From assembly GCA_913062975.1 (NCBI GenBank), contig CAJXZO010000006.1, positions 1-49,309 of the forward strand: a stretch of DNA of 49,309 nt. The letters run 5' to 3'. The stretch is from an uncultured Micrococcales bacterium (lineage in GTDB: Bacteria; Actinomycetota; Actinomycetes; Actinomycetales; Microbacteriaceae). The position numbers and the translations under genes were made by a program. Positions 23,633-32,398 of the stretch are shown here, piece by piece. The first letter of the stretch is position 1; each line of letters begins with the position of its first letter. The notes under the pieces were generated by a model, which was not told where the DNA came from, did not search any database, and worked only from the letters and a program-made list of their open reading frames with translations.

Positions 23633-25014
23633 AATTAGTAGCTGGTATCGACAGCTCAACCCAATCCTGCAAGGTATTGGTTTGTGATGCCGAAACTGGC
23701 GACATCATCCGCTCTGGTTCAGCGGTCCACCCCGACGGCACTGAGGTGGACCCTGAACACTGGTGGGTTGCTCTAAAGCAAGCAATTGAAGCCGCCGGTG
23801 GGATTGATGATGTTGAAGCAATCTCAGTTGGTGGGCAGCAGCACGGAATGGTGCTGCTGGATGCAGATGGTGAGGTCGTAAGGCCTGCGCTTTTATGGAA
23901 TGACACTAGGAGTGCTCAGGCTGCAAAGGATTTAACCGAAGAGCTGGAATACAAAAACTTGCGAGGCGAACAAGCTTGGCTGGACGCAGTTGGATCTGTT
24001 CCGGTTGCCTCCTATACCGTGACAAAGCTTCGCTGGATGGCAGATCATGAGCCGCAGAACCTTGCTCGTGCAGTTGCATGTTGTTTGCCACATGACTGGC
24101 TGAGTCAAAAACTCCGCGGAGAAACTGATGTTTCTAAAATAACCACCGACAGATCTGATGCCAGCGGCACGGGTTATTACTCATCCACACTGGGTGTTTA
24201 TTTGCCGGAGATTTTAGAGCTTGCGACTCGAGGACACAGTCTGTTGCTACCAGAGGTAATGGAACCTCTCGAACTGCGTGACAAAGTTGCAGCTGGCATG
24301 GGTGATAACGCCGCTGCGGCAGTTGGGCTTGGGGCAGAAGTTGGAGATGTGATTGTCTCTGTTGGCACCTCTGGAGTGGTTTCAGCGGTTTCAACAGAGG
24401 GCGTGAATGTGAATCCAGTGATCTCTGGATTTGCCGATGGTTCTGGGGAGTATCTGCCGCTTGCCTGCACTCTAAACGGTGCGATGATTTTTGATCGTTA
24501 TGCCAAATTATTTGGCATTAGCCTCTCTGAGTTAGGAAGTCTCGCCCTCTCGGCAGCTCCCGCCTCAGACGGCTTGGTCACAATTCCGTTTTTCGCTGGT
24601 GAGCGAACACCCAATCTCCCCGAGGCAACCGCTCGGATTGTTGGCATGACCAATGAAAACTTCACTCGCGAGAATCTCGCCCGATCTGCGTTTGAAGGTT
24701 TGTTGTGTGGTCTGGCGGATGCAATAGACGCTGTAGTGGATGAAGCCCCCAACAAGGTTTTGCTAATTGGTGGCGCTTCAAAAAATGAGGCCCTTAGGCA
24801 AATTGCAGCTCAAGTATTCGGTTGTGATGTTGAGGTTCCCGAGGTTGGTGAGTATGTTGCACTGGGAGCAGCAAGACAGGCTGCCGGAGCACTGCTCGGA
24901 GAACTTCCCAACTGGAATAGATCCATTGAGCAGATAATTGTGGCCGATTCAAAACCTGAAGTTAGAGCCAATTACTCAAAAGCTAGAGATGCTTACCTAA
25001 AAGAACTCATTTAG
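23629..25014 (+). CDS. xylB: Xylulokinase
   Basis: 461 residues, FGGY-type sugar kinase that phosphorylates D-xylulose to D-xylulose 5-phosphate for the pentose phosphate pathway. The N-terminal ATPase fold begins [14 protein letters not shown] (phosphate-binding loop). [11 protein letters not shown] and LLWNDTRS hold the substrate and catalytic base region. [11 protein letters not shown] and [20 protein letters not shown] are the C-terminal adenosine and hinge motifs. GTG start overlapping xylA by 4 bp. No transport gene follows; 58 bp later the convergent enolase-family gene ends. Confidence 0.95.
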   Translation: MKLVAGIDSSTQSCKVLVCDAETGDIIRSGSAVHPDGTEVDPEHWWVALKQAIEAAGGIDDVEAISVGGQQHGMVLLDADGEVVRPALLWNDTRSAQAAKDLTEELEYKNLRGEQAWLDAVGSVPVASYTVTKLRWMADHEPQNLARAVACCLPHDWLSQKLRGETDVSKITTDRSDASGTGYYSSTLGVYLPEILELATRGHSLLLPEVMEPLELRDKVAAGMGDNAAAAVGLGAEVGDVIVSVGTSGVVSAVSTEGVNVNPVISGFADGSGEYLPLACTLNGAMIFDRYAKLFGISLSELGSLALSAAPASDGLVTIPFFAGERTPNLPEATARIVGMTNENFTRENLARSAFEGLLCGLADAIDAVVDEAPNKVLLIGGASKNEALRQIAAQVFGCDVEVPEVGEYVALGAARQAAGALLGELPNWNRSIEQIIVADSKPEVRANYSKARDAYLKELI

Positions 25015-25072
25015 CTGAAATTTTGTGAGATTCCCAATGAAGTAACGTGCCGGTAAAGTTTCCTAAAAGGTT

Positions 25073-26203
25073 CTAAAAAATTGCGACTGTGTGATCCTCG
25101 ATAAAGTCCCAGTCATATTCAATTCCTAGGCCAGGACCATTTGGGGCTTGAACTATTCCGTCAACAACATTCAATTTGGTTTTGGTGCCGAACTCAAAAT
25201 CTTCCCAAGGGTACAAAGTTTCAAAAAACTCACAATTCGACATCGCTAATGCTGCATGCAATTGAACCTGTTCTAAACCGTGGTAGATGGTTGTGTGAAG
25301 CTCACACTGAACCCCGAATGACTCAGCTAGGTGACCGGTTTTCATAACTGCGGTTAGGCCGCCACGCCAACTGACGTCGGTACGAACAATGTCCACAATG
25401 CCCTCTTTTATGCACCACGCGGTGGAGTAGTGCGCGCCTGCTAAAACCTCTGTTCCGCAGATTGGAATGTCGAGTTTCTCCCTGAGCTTTTTGAGGCCAT
25501 TGAAATTTACATCCAGCAGCGGCTCCTCCAACCAGCGATAACCGAGTCTTTCAAGTTCACGGCCTGCACGAAGTGCCTCTTCGTAGCTAGACATGATCAC
25601 TGGATCGGCCATCAGAGTGAAATCAGGGCCTACGGCCTCACGAACCGCACGGTAACACTCGATGTCACCCTCCACTCCCTTATTTGGTGGGTGTAACTTA
25701 TAGCCTTTGTAGCCCTTGGCCTTCACCTCTAGTGCCTGTGCGGCGTAATGTTCCGGACCAGGCAGGAACATAGAGCTTACATAAAGAGGTATTTCATGTT
25801 TGGCGGCACCCAGCAATTTATAGACCGGTTGTCCTGTGATCTTTCCAACGGCATCCCAGCAGGCATTATCAAAGGGAGCATAGGCGTAGATTGGAACATG
25901 GTTCCAACGCCTATCAAACATCTCAAAGTCCTTGAGGTTTTTATTGGCGTCGAAGACATCACGCCCAATAAAAAATGGTTTTACCTGACTCTGGGCAGCT
26001 GCCGCTGCCTTAGCGTCTAATGCTCCAAAGCCAAAAGACGTTCCAGTGGTGCCGTCCTCGGTGGTTATTGTGACAACCGTGAAGTCAGGTCTAGCGCCTC
26101 CCGGAAGATCCACCGAGACAACCTCTCCGCTGTCGTCTCCTGAAACATCTGGTCCCTTGCAGGCACGAATCTCTATTTCTTTGATTACACTGGCAGAATG
26201 CAT
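25073..26203 (-). CDS. Enolase-superfamily sugar-acid dehydratase (mandelate racemase subgroup)
   Basis: 376 residues. The start at 26203 (MHSASVIKEIEIR) has GGAG seven bases upstream; a longer frame to 26401 would run into the divergent gene and is not needed. The barrel carries a K-x-H motif (GYKGYKLHPP), metal ligands Asp (LMADPVI), Glu (WLEEPLL) and Glu (ICGTEVLAG), then RTDVSWRGG and the catalytic His in CELHTTIYHG. This fits an acid-sugar dehydratase or racemase of the mandelate-racemase group. It is distinct from the L-fuconate dehydratase at 32.4 kb, so the substrate is another acid sugar or an isomer. An ATCCTATAGGAT palindrome 14 bp upstream puts it in the fucose regulon. Confidence 0.82.
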   Translation of the reverse strand: MHSASVIKEIEIRACKGPDVSGDDSGEVVSVDLPGGARPDFTVVTITTEDGTTGTSFGFGALDAKAAAAAQSQVKPFFIGRDVFDANKNLKDFEMFDRRWNHVPIYAYAPFDNACWDAVGKITGQPVYKLLGAAKHEIPLYVSSMFLPGPEHYAAQALEVKAKGYKGYKLHPPNKGVEGDIECYRAVREAVGPDFTLMADPVIMSSYEEALRAGRELERLGYRWLEEPLLDVNFNGLKKLREKLDIPICGTEVLAGAHYSTAWCIKEGIVDIVRTDVSWRGGLTAVMKTGHLAESFGVQCELHTTIYHGLEQVQLHAALAMSNCEFFETLYPWEDFEFGTKTKLNVVDGIVQAPNGPGLGIEYDWDFIEDHTVAIF

Positions 26204-26216
26204 GAATGGCTCCAAA

Positions 26217-26228
26217 ATCCTATAGGAT
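26217..26228. promoter_or_regulatory. Fucose-locus operator, site A (ATCCTATAGGAT)
   Basis: Perfect 12-bp palindrome in the 88-bp divergent gap between the enolase-family gene and the FMN dehydrogenase gene. It is the reference for the other sites at 30.0, 31.8, 32.0 and 37.9 kb. Confidence 0.6.
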
Positions 26229-26291
26229 AGGACTAAGCTAGCACATTGTGGTGAATATCGCCACGTATGTCCGAAAAAGAAAGGCCAGAGA

Positions 26292-27557
26292 GTGGCAAAA
26301 GTAAAACGCAAGTTTCCAAACCCAAAAGATCTAGCGCCACTTATGCGCTTCAAGCCCTTCGAGCTGAATTCGAAGAAGCGAAGACTGAACAATGCATTCA
26401 CTATTGATGATTTGCGAAAAATTGCTAAGCGCCGAACCCCACAGGCACCATTTGATTACACCGACGGAGGTGCAGATGCTGAATTGACTATTAACCGTGC
26501 ACGCGAAGTCTTCGATGGCATTCAATGGCGCCCAAGGATTTTGCGAGATGTTTCTGAAGTAGATCTGAGCACTGAAATTCTAGGAACCAAAATGGACCTG
26601 CCCTTCGGAATCGCCCCGACCGGCTTCACCCGAATGATGCATACCGAGGGTGAGATTGCTGGCGCAACCGCCGCGGAGGCTGCGGGGATTCCATTCTGTC
26701 TTTCCACAATGGGAACTAGATCCATCGAAGAGGTCGCCGAGGCAGCACCAATGGGTCACAACTGGTTTCAGCTTTATATGTGGAAAGATCGTGACCGGTC
26801 TATGGCACTGGTGGATCGTGCCAAGGCGGCTGGTTTTGAAACACTGGTGCTGACTGTTGATGTTCCAGTACCGGGTGACAGACTCCGCGATAGGCGAAAC
26901 GGCATGACGATTCCGCCAACCTTAACCCCAAAAACCGTGATCAACGCAATCCCTCGGCCAGAGTGGTGGATCAACTTTCTAACCACCGAGCCACTGAAAT
27001 TTGCCTCACTCGACAGTTGGAACGGAACGGTGGCCGAACTACTGGAAAAGATGTTTGACCCAACCGTGAACTTCGAGGAGATGGCCTGGATCGTAAAGCA
27101 ATGGGGGGGTCCAGTTGTGGTGAAGGGAGTGCAAACGGTGGAGGACGCAGTTCTTTGCGTCAAAGCGGGTGCTACCGCAGTGCAGCTTTCAAATCATGGT
27201 GGCCGTCAGCTAGATCGTGCTCCGGTGCCATTCGAATTACTTCCAGATGTCGTTCGTGAGGTAGGTCAAGACGCTGAGATTCATCTGGATACGGGGATCA
27301 TGCACGGATCTGACATAGTGGCCTCGATAGCCGCAGGGGCAAAGTTCACATTCATTGGTCGTGCTTACCTCTATGGCTTAATGGCAGGTGGCCGCGAGGG
27401 TGTAGACAAAACCATCAGCATTTTGGAAGGTCAAATTGCCCGCACCATGAAATTGCTTGGAGTCAATTCTCTGTCAGAGCTTGGCCCAGAACACCTTTCA
27501 CACCTTCATCAGCAAACCGCCAAAAAGACCACCAAAAAACCACTAAAAGTTAGGTAG
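26292..27557 (+). CDS. FMN-dependent alpha-hydroxy-acid dehydrogenase, probable L-lactate dehydrogenase (LldD type)
   Basis: 421 residues, GTG start. The TIM barrel of the FMN alpha-hydroxyacid family is clear: [11 protein letters not shown] near the N-terminus with the substrate Tyr, [17 protein letters not shown], then [40 protein letters not shown] with the catalytic-region Lys, and [21 protein letters not shown] containing the catalytic His. Such enzymes oxidise L-lactate, glycolate or related 2-hydroxyacids to the 2-oxoacid. Here L-lactate is the expected end product of the fucose pathway, so pyruvate formation is a sensible role. A basic tail ([11 protein letters not shown]) is unusual. 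An RraA-like gene follows after 4 bp. Confidence 0.85.
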   Translation: MAKVKRKFPNPKDLAPLMRFKPFELNSKKRRLNNAFTIDDLRKIAKRRTPQAPFDYTDGGADAELTINRAREVFDGIQWRPRILRDVSEVDLSTEILGTKMDLPFGIAPTGFTRMMHTEGEIAGATAAEAAGIPFCLSTMGTRSIEEVAEAAPMGHNWFQLYMWKDRDRSMALVDRAKAAGFETLVLTVDVPVPGDRLRDRRNGMTIPPTLTPKTVINAIPRPEWWINFLTTEPLKFASLDSWNGTVAELLEKMFDPTVNFEEMAWIVKQWGGPVVVKGVQTVEDAVLCVKAGATAVQLSNHGGRQLDRAPVPFELLPDVVREVGQDAEIHLDTGIMHGSDIVASIAAGAKFTFIGRAYLYGLMAGGREGVDKTISILEGQIARTMKLLGVNSLSELGPEHLSHLHQQTAKKTTKKPLKVR

Positions 27558-27561
27558 CAGT

Positions 27562-28221
27562 ATGAGCAATCTCTTCGGAACAGACCCCGCTGATTCAAAA
27601 ATTACGGTGGCCATGATTTCAGATTCCCTAGATGCGGTTGGTCTTCGAGACCAAGTCCTGGAGCGGAGGCTTACCGGGGTGCAGCCCGGCCGAAGAGCAA
27701 TTGGAATCGCCCGCACAGCTCGCTTCTCCCCTAGTGAGATTGTGGATCCAGAGAAACCTTACGATGACGCAATCGACTTCATAGACTCTGCGCAACCGGG
27801 TGATCTAATTGTGGTGGCAACTAATGAGTCAAACATCTCCGCTTTTTGGGGAGAATTATTTAGTGCAGCGGCTCTCGGACAAGGAGCAGTAGGCATGATT
27901 ACCGACGGAAACGTGCGGGATGTAGACAAAATTGTTGCCCTTGACTTTCCTGCATTTGCCCGTTCACACCGTCCAATTGACTTTAAAGGACGCATGAGGT
28001 TAGAGGTCAGTCAACAGCCGGTCTCCTTAGGGGGCGTCAACATCGACCCGGGTGACCTGGTAGCTGTGGACGATGACGGTTGCGTAGTTGTCCCAGCTCA
28101 ATCGGTGCCAGAAGTATTGGAGATTGCTCGCAATCGAGCCAAAGCGGAATCCACCGTGCTCACCGAATTACTGGAGGGCTCTACCCTGCGTGAGGTCTGG
28201 ACCCGACACGGAATTCTCTAG
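27562..28221 (+). CDS. RraA-like / HMG-aldolase family protein
   Basis: 219 residues. It has the swivel-domain pattern of the RraA family: GDLIVVATNESNISAFWGELFSAAALGQGAVGMITDGNVRDVDKI, where the G-x(2)-W-G and DG-x-x-RD residues bind metal and substrate in related 4-hydroxy-4-methyl-2-oxoglutarate/oxaloacetate aldolases. A role in cleaving or decarboxylating a 2-oxo acid fits its place directly behind a 2-hydroxyacid dehydrogenase. It is less likely to be a ribonuclease regulator. Its stop shares CTAG with the stop of the convergent GntR gene. Confidence 0.8.
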   Translation: MSNLFGTDPADSKITVAMISDSLDAVGLRDQVLERRLTGVQPGRRAIGIARTARFSPSEIVDPEKPYDDAIDFIDSAQPGDLIVVATNESNISAFWGELFSAAALGQGAVGMITDGNVRDVDKIVALDFPAFARSHRPIDFKGRMRLEVSQQPVSLGGVNIDPGDLVAVDDDGCVVVPAQSVPEVLEIARNRAKAESTVLTELLEGSTLREVWTRHGIL

Positions 28222-29021
28222 CTGGCTTCAGGTTGCGCTTCGCCGACACCATCTCGCTGTTGGATTGCCTGCATGGTTGGGCCAAATCGCAACCTGGATG
28301 ATTCGATGTGTTGGCGCATCAAAACGGTTGCCCTCTCAGAATCACCCTCGATGATTGCCCGAGCAATCGCCTCGTGCTCATAAAAGGCCAAAAAGCCGCC
28401 TGAGGGTTGGTAATAGAGTCTAAATATCTCACCAACCAGCTCGGCTTCTTCACGGTTGTTGCGAATGTAGCTCTGCAGCACTTGGTAAAGCCTGAACAGA
28501 TGAAGGTGACAATGGGTGCGATTGAAGGCATCACGAACCAAGTCACTGCCAGACATTCCGGAAATTAGTTGATGAAAACGAGCATCATGCTCACTCATGG
28601 CAGCGTATGCATCCTCAGGCCCAAGTTCGCCAGCTGCTCTTCCAGCGTCTAATTCCTTGTTTAGCGCCTCAACATCGCCCTCTGTTCGGTTTTGAGCAGC
28701 GGCACCCGCAGCCCAAGGTTCAATCACGGCCCGAAATTGAAACAGATCATCCAGTTGCCTAACATCCAAAAGCTGAGTTGCCGCATACCCTTTTAGCGGC
28801 TCCTTAATCACAAGATCTTCAGACTCCAGTCGAGCAAGCGCCTCTCGCACCGGGGTCTGTGAGACCTCTAGCTCGCGAGCGAGTGCGTCGATGTTGATTC
28901 GCTCCCCGGGAGCAATCTCATGGGTGAGAACCATCAACCGAATGGTGTCATATGTTTCGTCGCTAAGAACCATACGTTGTGGCCGCACCGTTCTTTTGCC
29001 CGATGACTTATTTGCAGCCAT
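28218..29021 (-). CDS. GntR-family regulator, FCD (FadR) subgroup
   Basis: 267 residues, AGGAGA before the ATG. The N-terminal winged helix (LARELEVSQTPVREALARLESEDLVIKEPLKGYAA) is followed by an all-helical FCD domain with a metal-binding pattern (D..FH..I, H...H near HCHLHLF, and a later HIESSRLRF). Proteins of this group usually repress sugar-acid genes and are released by the substrate or an intermediate. It is the only regulator inside the fucose locus and is the best candidate for binding the ATCCTATAGGAT palindromes. A weak version (CTCCTAGAGGCT, 29026-29037) overlaps its own ribosome site. Confidence 0.88.
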   Translation of the reverse strand: MAANKSSGKRTVRPQRMVLSDETYDTIRLMVLTHEIAPGERINIDALARELEVSQTPVREALARLESEDLVIKEPLKGYAATQLLDVRQLDDLFQFRAVIEPWAAGAAAQNRTEGDVEALNKELDAGRAAGELGPEDAYAAMSEHDARFHQLISGMSGSDLVRDAFNRTHCHLHLFRLYQVLQSYIRNNREEAELVGEIFRLYYQPSGGFLAFYEHEAIARAIIEGDSERATVLMRQHIESSRLRFGPTMQAIQQRDGVGEAQPEAS

Positions 29022-29168
29022 TTTTCTCCTAGAGGCTAAACTTATTCTCCCTATTCTGGTGGAAAATCAGCTAATCCAAGCGACTCACTTCAAAAAAATT
29101 AAATTAGTTATGAACATTAAGATGGCAAGAAGACCAATCATCGATTCGAAAACGCGCTCGCCAGGACG

Positions 29169-29918
29169 TTAGCGTCGAAGCCGAAGGTTATCCATGCCAC
29201 CGTCTACTGCCAATACGGTTGCTGTTGTTGAAGCTTGCAGGGGCGAGGCAAGGAAACAAACTGAACTGGCAACCTCGTTGTCAGTTATCAAGCGACGAAT
29301 TGGCTGGCGTTGATTTAGGGCCTCCAACTCGGCATCTGGATCTTCAGCCTGAGACAAAAGCCTCCTAATCCATGGAGTGTCCGTTGTGCCGGGATTGACG
29401 CAATTGACCCTAATTTTTTCATCAACATAGTCAGCCGCCATTGCGAGAGTTAGTGACATCACAGCACCCTTGCTTGCGCTGTATACAGCGCGCGCAGGCA
29501 AACCAACAGTTGCTGCAATTGAGCAGAGATTGACAATTGACGCGGAGTCGCTTTTGCGCAACCAAGGCATCGCAGCAGCTGAAACCAATGCGGTGCCAAC
29601 AACATTTACTCGAAAAACGTGATCCCACTCTTCCTCGGAAGCTGATTCAATTGTGCCGATTGAACCAACTCCAGCATTATTCACAACCACATCAATGCGA
29701 TCAGTCAATTTCTCTATCTCAAAAAATGCTTTCTCAACTGATGCTTTATCTGAAACGTCACACTGCAACCACTGCCCAGCTTCACCAAGCTCCCCTGGCT
29801 CCAGGTCTAGCCCAATCACACGTGCCCCACGCTGTTTCAGTAATCTCGAGGTGGCCAAGCCGATACCTGAACCACTTCCGGTGACTACCGCCACCAATCC
29901 CTCAAACTCTGCACCCAT
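29169..29918 (-). CDS. Short-chain dehydrogenase, probable 2-keto-3-deoxy-L-fuconate dehydrogenase
   Basis: 249 residues from the ATG at 29918, which has GGAGAG six bases before it; a TTG at 29969 would add 17 residues with no ribosome site. Classical SDR: VVTGSGSGIGLATSR (nucleotide loop), VVNNAGVG, catalytic Ser/Tyr/Lys in SIAATVGLPARAVYSASKGA, and CVNPGTTDTPWIRR. The acidic D after strand 2 (GLDLEP) favours NAD. In the non-phosphorylative fucose route this type of enzyme oxidises 2-keto-3-deoxy-L-fuconate to the 2,4-diketo acid. The neighbouring FAH hydrolase needs exactly that substrate. An L-fucose dehydrogenase role is the alternative. Confidence 0.8.
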   Translation of the reverse strand: MGAEFEGLVAVVTGSGSGIGLATSRLLKQRGARVIGLDLEPGELGEAGQWLQCDVSDKASVEKAFFEIEKLTDRIDVVVNNAGVGSIGTIESASEEEWDHVFRVNVVGTALVSAAAMPWLRKSDSASIVNLCSIAATVGLPARAVYSASKGAVMSLTLAMAADYVDEKIRVNCVNPGTTDTPWIRRLLSQAEDPDAELEALNQRQPIRRLITDNEVASSVCFLASPLQASTTATVLAVDGGMDNLRLRR

Positions 29919-29999
29919 CTCAATCTCTCCGGTTCTGCTAACAAAGTCGGTGATTTTTACAGCCCCCAATAATGAGTAGTAAAGAAGACCAAATACCGT

Positions 30000-30011
30000 T
30001 TACTGTAGGAT
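30000..30011. promoter_or_regulatory. Fucose-locus operator, site B (TTACTGTAGGAT), weak
   Basis: Nine of twelve bases match ATCCTATAGGAT, with the right half intact. It lies in the 187-bp divergent region between the SDR and lactonase genes. A second inverted repeat, CCCTA-N5-TAGGG, lies at 30040-30054. Confidence 0.4.
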
Positions 30012-30039
30012 ACACGATTTTGTGTTAGCCTGTCCGAAA

Positions 30040-30054
30040 CCCTACCAAATAGGG
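30040..30054. promoter_or_regulatory. Inverted repeat CCCTA-N5-TAGGG
   Basis: Five-base arms 52 bp before the lactonase start. It may be a relaxed version of the fucose-locus operator or a separate site. Confidence 0.3.
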
Positions 30055-30105
30055 CCGTATAGAGTGTCACAAGAACATAACAGCTAGCTTTATAGCCTTA
30101 GCCGC

Positions 30106-30978
30106 ATGAAGTCAGGGGAGAAATTGAACCAGCACAAACCGGCACGCATAATTGATTCGCATCAGCACCTCTGGGCGATTTCGGAGAGACCTTATGAATG
30201 GCTAGGCCCTGAATTAGGAGTCCTGTACCGGGATTACCGAATGCCCGATGTTCAACCAAGCCTTGATGCTGCCGGAATAAATTCAACAGTTTTAGTCCAA
30301 GCCAGCGATTCCTACGCTGACACCTTTGCAATGATTGCTGAAGCGAATAAAACCGCTCAAATAGTTGCAGTTGTTGGATGGGTCCCCCTCGATCGACCGG
30401 CTGAAGCTCAAGTTGCAATCGAGGCCTACCGGCCAAGCGGTGTTGTCCGAGGGATTAGGGCACTCACCCATGGCTATGACCAGCTTGACTGGATTGCTCG
30501 AGATGATGTTTCTAGCACTCTGAAACTCCTCTCTGAGGAAGGCTTTTCCCTTGACTACGTGGGCACTGGACCAGAGCACCGCGAATCAATACTGCAGGTG
30601 GCTCGCAGCCATCCACAACTAAACATTGTGCTTGATCACTTCACAAAACCAGACATCGCCGGAGGGGAATGGGAGCCTTGGGCAAGCAGCATGAGCGAGT
30701 TGGCAAAGCTTCCTAATGTCTATGCAAAAGTTTCTGGCCTGAACACCCTGTCAAAGCCCAATTGGCATGCCGATGATTGGAAGCCTTATTTGAAATTCAT
30801 GATTGAACAGTTCGGCAGTGAGCGACTAATGATTGGAAGCGATTGGCCTTTTGCTGAACTGAATGGACATTTTGAACAGGTTTGGAGTGCTTTGGTTGAG
30901 ATTCTTAACGACTACTCGCCCAAGCAGCAAGATGATATCTATTTCAAAACCGCCGAAAGCTTTTATCGACTGGCTTAG
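30106..30978 (+). CDS. Amidohydrolase, probable L-fucono-1,5-lactonase
   Basis: 290 residues of the COG3618 amidohydrolase group. It starts with the metal motif IIDSHQHLW, continues with GWVPLDRP, RGIRALTH and the barrel strand VLDHFTKPDI, and ends with IGSDWPFAEL, where the Asp is the metal-bound base. Members of this group hydrolyse sugar lactones such as L-fucono-, L-rhamnono- and galactaro-lactones. Between a fucose mutarotase, fuconate dehydratase and other fucose genes, L-fuconolactone is the obvious substrate. Its stop overlaps the FAH gene by 4 bp in convergent orientation. Confidence 0.85.
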   Translation: MKSGEKLNQHKPARIIDSHQHLWAISERPYEWLGPELGVLYRDYRMPDVQPSLDAAGINSTVLVQASDSYADTFAMIAEANKTAQIVAVVGWVPLDRPAEAQVAIEAYRPSGVVRGIRALTHGYDQLDWIARDDVSSTLKLLSEEGFSLDYVGTGPEHRESILQVARSHPQLNIVLDHFTKPDIAGGEWEPWASSMSELAKLPNVYAKVSGLNTLSKPNWHADDWKPYLKFMIEQFGSERLMIGSDWPFAELNGHFEQVWSALVEILNDYSPKQQDDIYFKTAESFYRLA

Positions 30979-31835
30979 TCTGCATCAACAACTGTTTGCG
31001 AGGAACTTCCCAAACGTTGAATTGAAAGTGTCATGACATCACCTGGCTTCAGGTAAAGCTCCGGCTTGTGTCCCAGACCCACGCCTGGCGGGGTTCCGGT
31101 GTTAATCAAATCACCCGGCTCTAAAACTAGAAACTGACTTAGGTAGTGGACCAAAAAGGCGGGATCATAAACAATTTGGTTGGTCGAGCTGTCTTGCTTC
31201 ACCTCGCCGTTTAGTTCCAAACGCATCTGAAGGTTACCAACATCCCCAACCTCGTCCGGGGTGACCAGCCACGGACCTGCTGGGTTAAATGTTTCACTAC
31301 TTTTACCCTTTGACCACTGTCCCTGACGTTCGAGCTGGAATTCTCTTTCGCTTACATCGTTGACCACCACGTATCCGGCAATGTGGTTTGCCGCCTGCTC
31401 AACGCTTTCAACATAGCGAGCACGTCTGCCGACAACCACTCCCAGTTCTATTTCCCAGTCGGTCCTTTTTGATTTACGAGGAATCTTGACCGAATCGTTT
31501 GGTCCAATCAGGGTATTTGGGCTCTTAGTGAAAATGATTGGCTCCGGTGGCACCTCTGCTCCGGTTTCCTCGGCGTGATCTCTAAAATTCAATCCAATGC
31601 AGATTATTTGGTGCGGCCGGGTGAAGGGGGCGCCAATGCGCTCACCAGCAAGCTTCTTGACCTCGCCGGCGGCTATCCGTGCATCAACCTGGGGTCGAAT
31701 GCGCTCTATGCCGTCAGAGCCAAAGAATTCTTCGTTGAAATCTGAAACCAGGTCAGAAACATCAACGTAGCTGTCTTCATCAATTGCCACAACTGGGCGT
31801 TCAGACCCAAATTCACCTATTCGCATTAGTCGCAT
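30975..31835 (-). CDS. FAH-family hydrolase, probable 2,4-diketo-3-deoxy-L-fuconate hydrolase
   Basis: 286 residues. The fumarylacetoacetase-like domain is clear: CIGLNFRDHAEETG, PIIFTKSPNTLIGPND, the metal ligands in DWEIELGVVVG, VVNDVSEREFQ, KSSETFNPAGPWLVTPDE and NTGTPPGVGLG. Such enzymes cleave a carbon-carbon bond of beta-diketo acids. In the L-fucose pathway of Xanthomonas and Burkholderia the homologue yields pyruvate and L-lactate. Two ATGs (31835 and 31826) are close; the first is taken. A near-operator (ATCCTATATGAA) lies 7 bp upstream of the start. Confidence 0.83.
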   Translation of the reverse strand: MRLMRIGEFGSERPVVAIDEDSYVDVSDLVSDFNEEFFGSDGIERIRPQVDARIAAGEVKKLAGERIGAPFTRPHQIICIGLNFRDHAEETGAEVPPEPIIFTKSPNTLIGPNDSVKIPRKSKRTDWEIELGVVVGRRARYVESVEQAANHIAGYVVVNDVSEREFQLERQGQWSKGKSSETFNPAGPWLVTPDEVGDVGNLQMRLELNGEVKQDSSTNQIVYDPAFLVHYLSQFLVLEPGDLINTGTPPGVGLGHKPELYLKPGDVMTLSIQRLGSSSQTVVDAD

Positions 31836-31841
31836 CCCATA

Positions 31842-31853
31842 ATCCTATATGAA
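31842..31853. promoter_or_regulatory. Fucose-locus operator, site C1 (ATCCTATATGAA)
   Basis: Nine of twelve bases match the reference palindrome, with the first eight identical. It sits immediately upstream of the FAH-family gene. Confidence 0.42.
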
Positions 31854-31990
31854 TTTTTGAGCTTAGATGCTCCCTCTTTTTGAGAAAAGTTCCCCGTATA
31901 TAGTGAGAATTTGAGTTGGGGCATGAATCTAAGAGGCAATTTCGGTAGTGCTACCCTCAGAATTAATTAAGTCAAAACAAAACGTCCAAT

Positions 31991-32002
31991 ATTCTATAGG
32001 AT
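31991..32002. promoter_or_regulatory. Fucose-locus operator, site C2 (ATTCTATAGGAT)
   Basis: Eleven of twelve bases match ATCCTATAGGAT. It lies 33 bp upstream of the preferred mutarotase start and about 150 bp from site C1, so both sides of this divergent region are covered. Confidence 0.55.
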
Positions 32003-32034
32003 TAGCAAAGATGGAATCCCAGAGAGGTGGCGCC

Positions 32035-32358
32035 TTGAAAAGAGTTGCAAGCGTAATTGGCCTGAAAAGTGAAGATCTTGAGGAGTATGAACGCATTCAC
32101 GCGGAAGTTTGGCCCTCCGTGCTGGAACGAATCAAAAAAAGCAACATTCGAAACTATTCGATCTATCGCTATGGAAATGTCTTGTTTTCCTACTTTGAGT
32201 ATGTAGGTGAGGATTTTGAGGCAGACATGGCAGAAATGGCTAAAGATTCCGAGACCCAGCGCTGGTGGAAAATAACTGATCCAATGCAATACAAGCTTCC
32301 GGAGGCTGGTGCCGACGAGTGGTGGCATGAGCTACCCGAAGTTTTTCACACTGACTAG
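32035..32358 (+). CDS. L-fucose/L-rhamnose mutarotase family protein
   Basis: 107 residues from the TTG at 32035, which has GAGAGG seven bases upstream and gives the usual family N-terminus ([10 protein letters not shown]); the ATG at 32011 is the alternative. It has the small alpha+beta barrel pattern of the L-rhamnose mutarotase family (DUF718): [44 protein letters not shown] and [12 protein letters not shown]. These proteins interconvert anomers of 6-deoxy sugars, which supplies the anomer taken by the dehydrogenase. It leads a run with fuconate dehydratase and the aldo-keto reductase. Confidence 0.88.
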   Translation: MKRVASVIGLKSEDLEEYERIHAEVWPSVLERIKKSNIRNYSIYRYGNVLFSYFEYVGEDFEADMAEMAKDSETQRWWKITDPMQYKLPEAGADEWWHELPEVFHTD

Positions 32359-32398
32359 GCCGCAAAGAAGTCAAATCCCTAATCACAGAGAGCAAATA

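Noticed and set aside
26204-26401. Longer N-terminus for the enolase-family protein (start at 26401)
   Set aside because: It would overlap the divergent FMN dehydrogenase gene, contains an odd hydrophobic/aromatic segment, and lacks the clear GGAG found at 26203.
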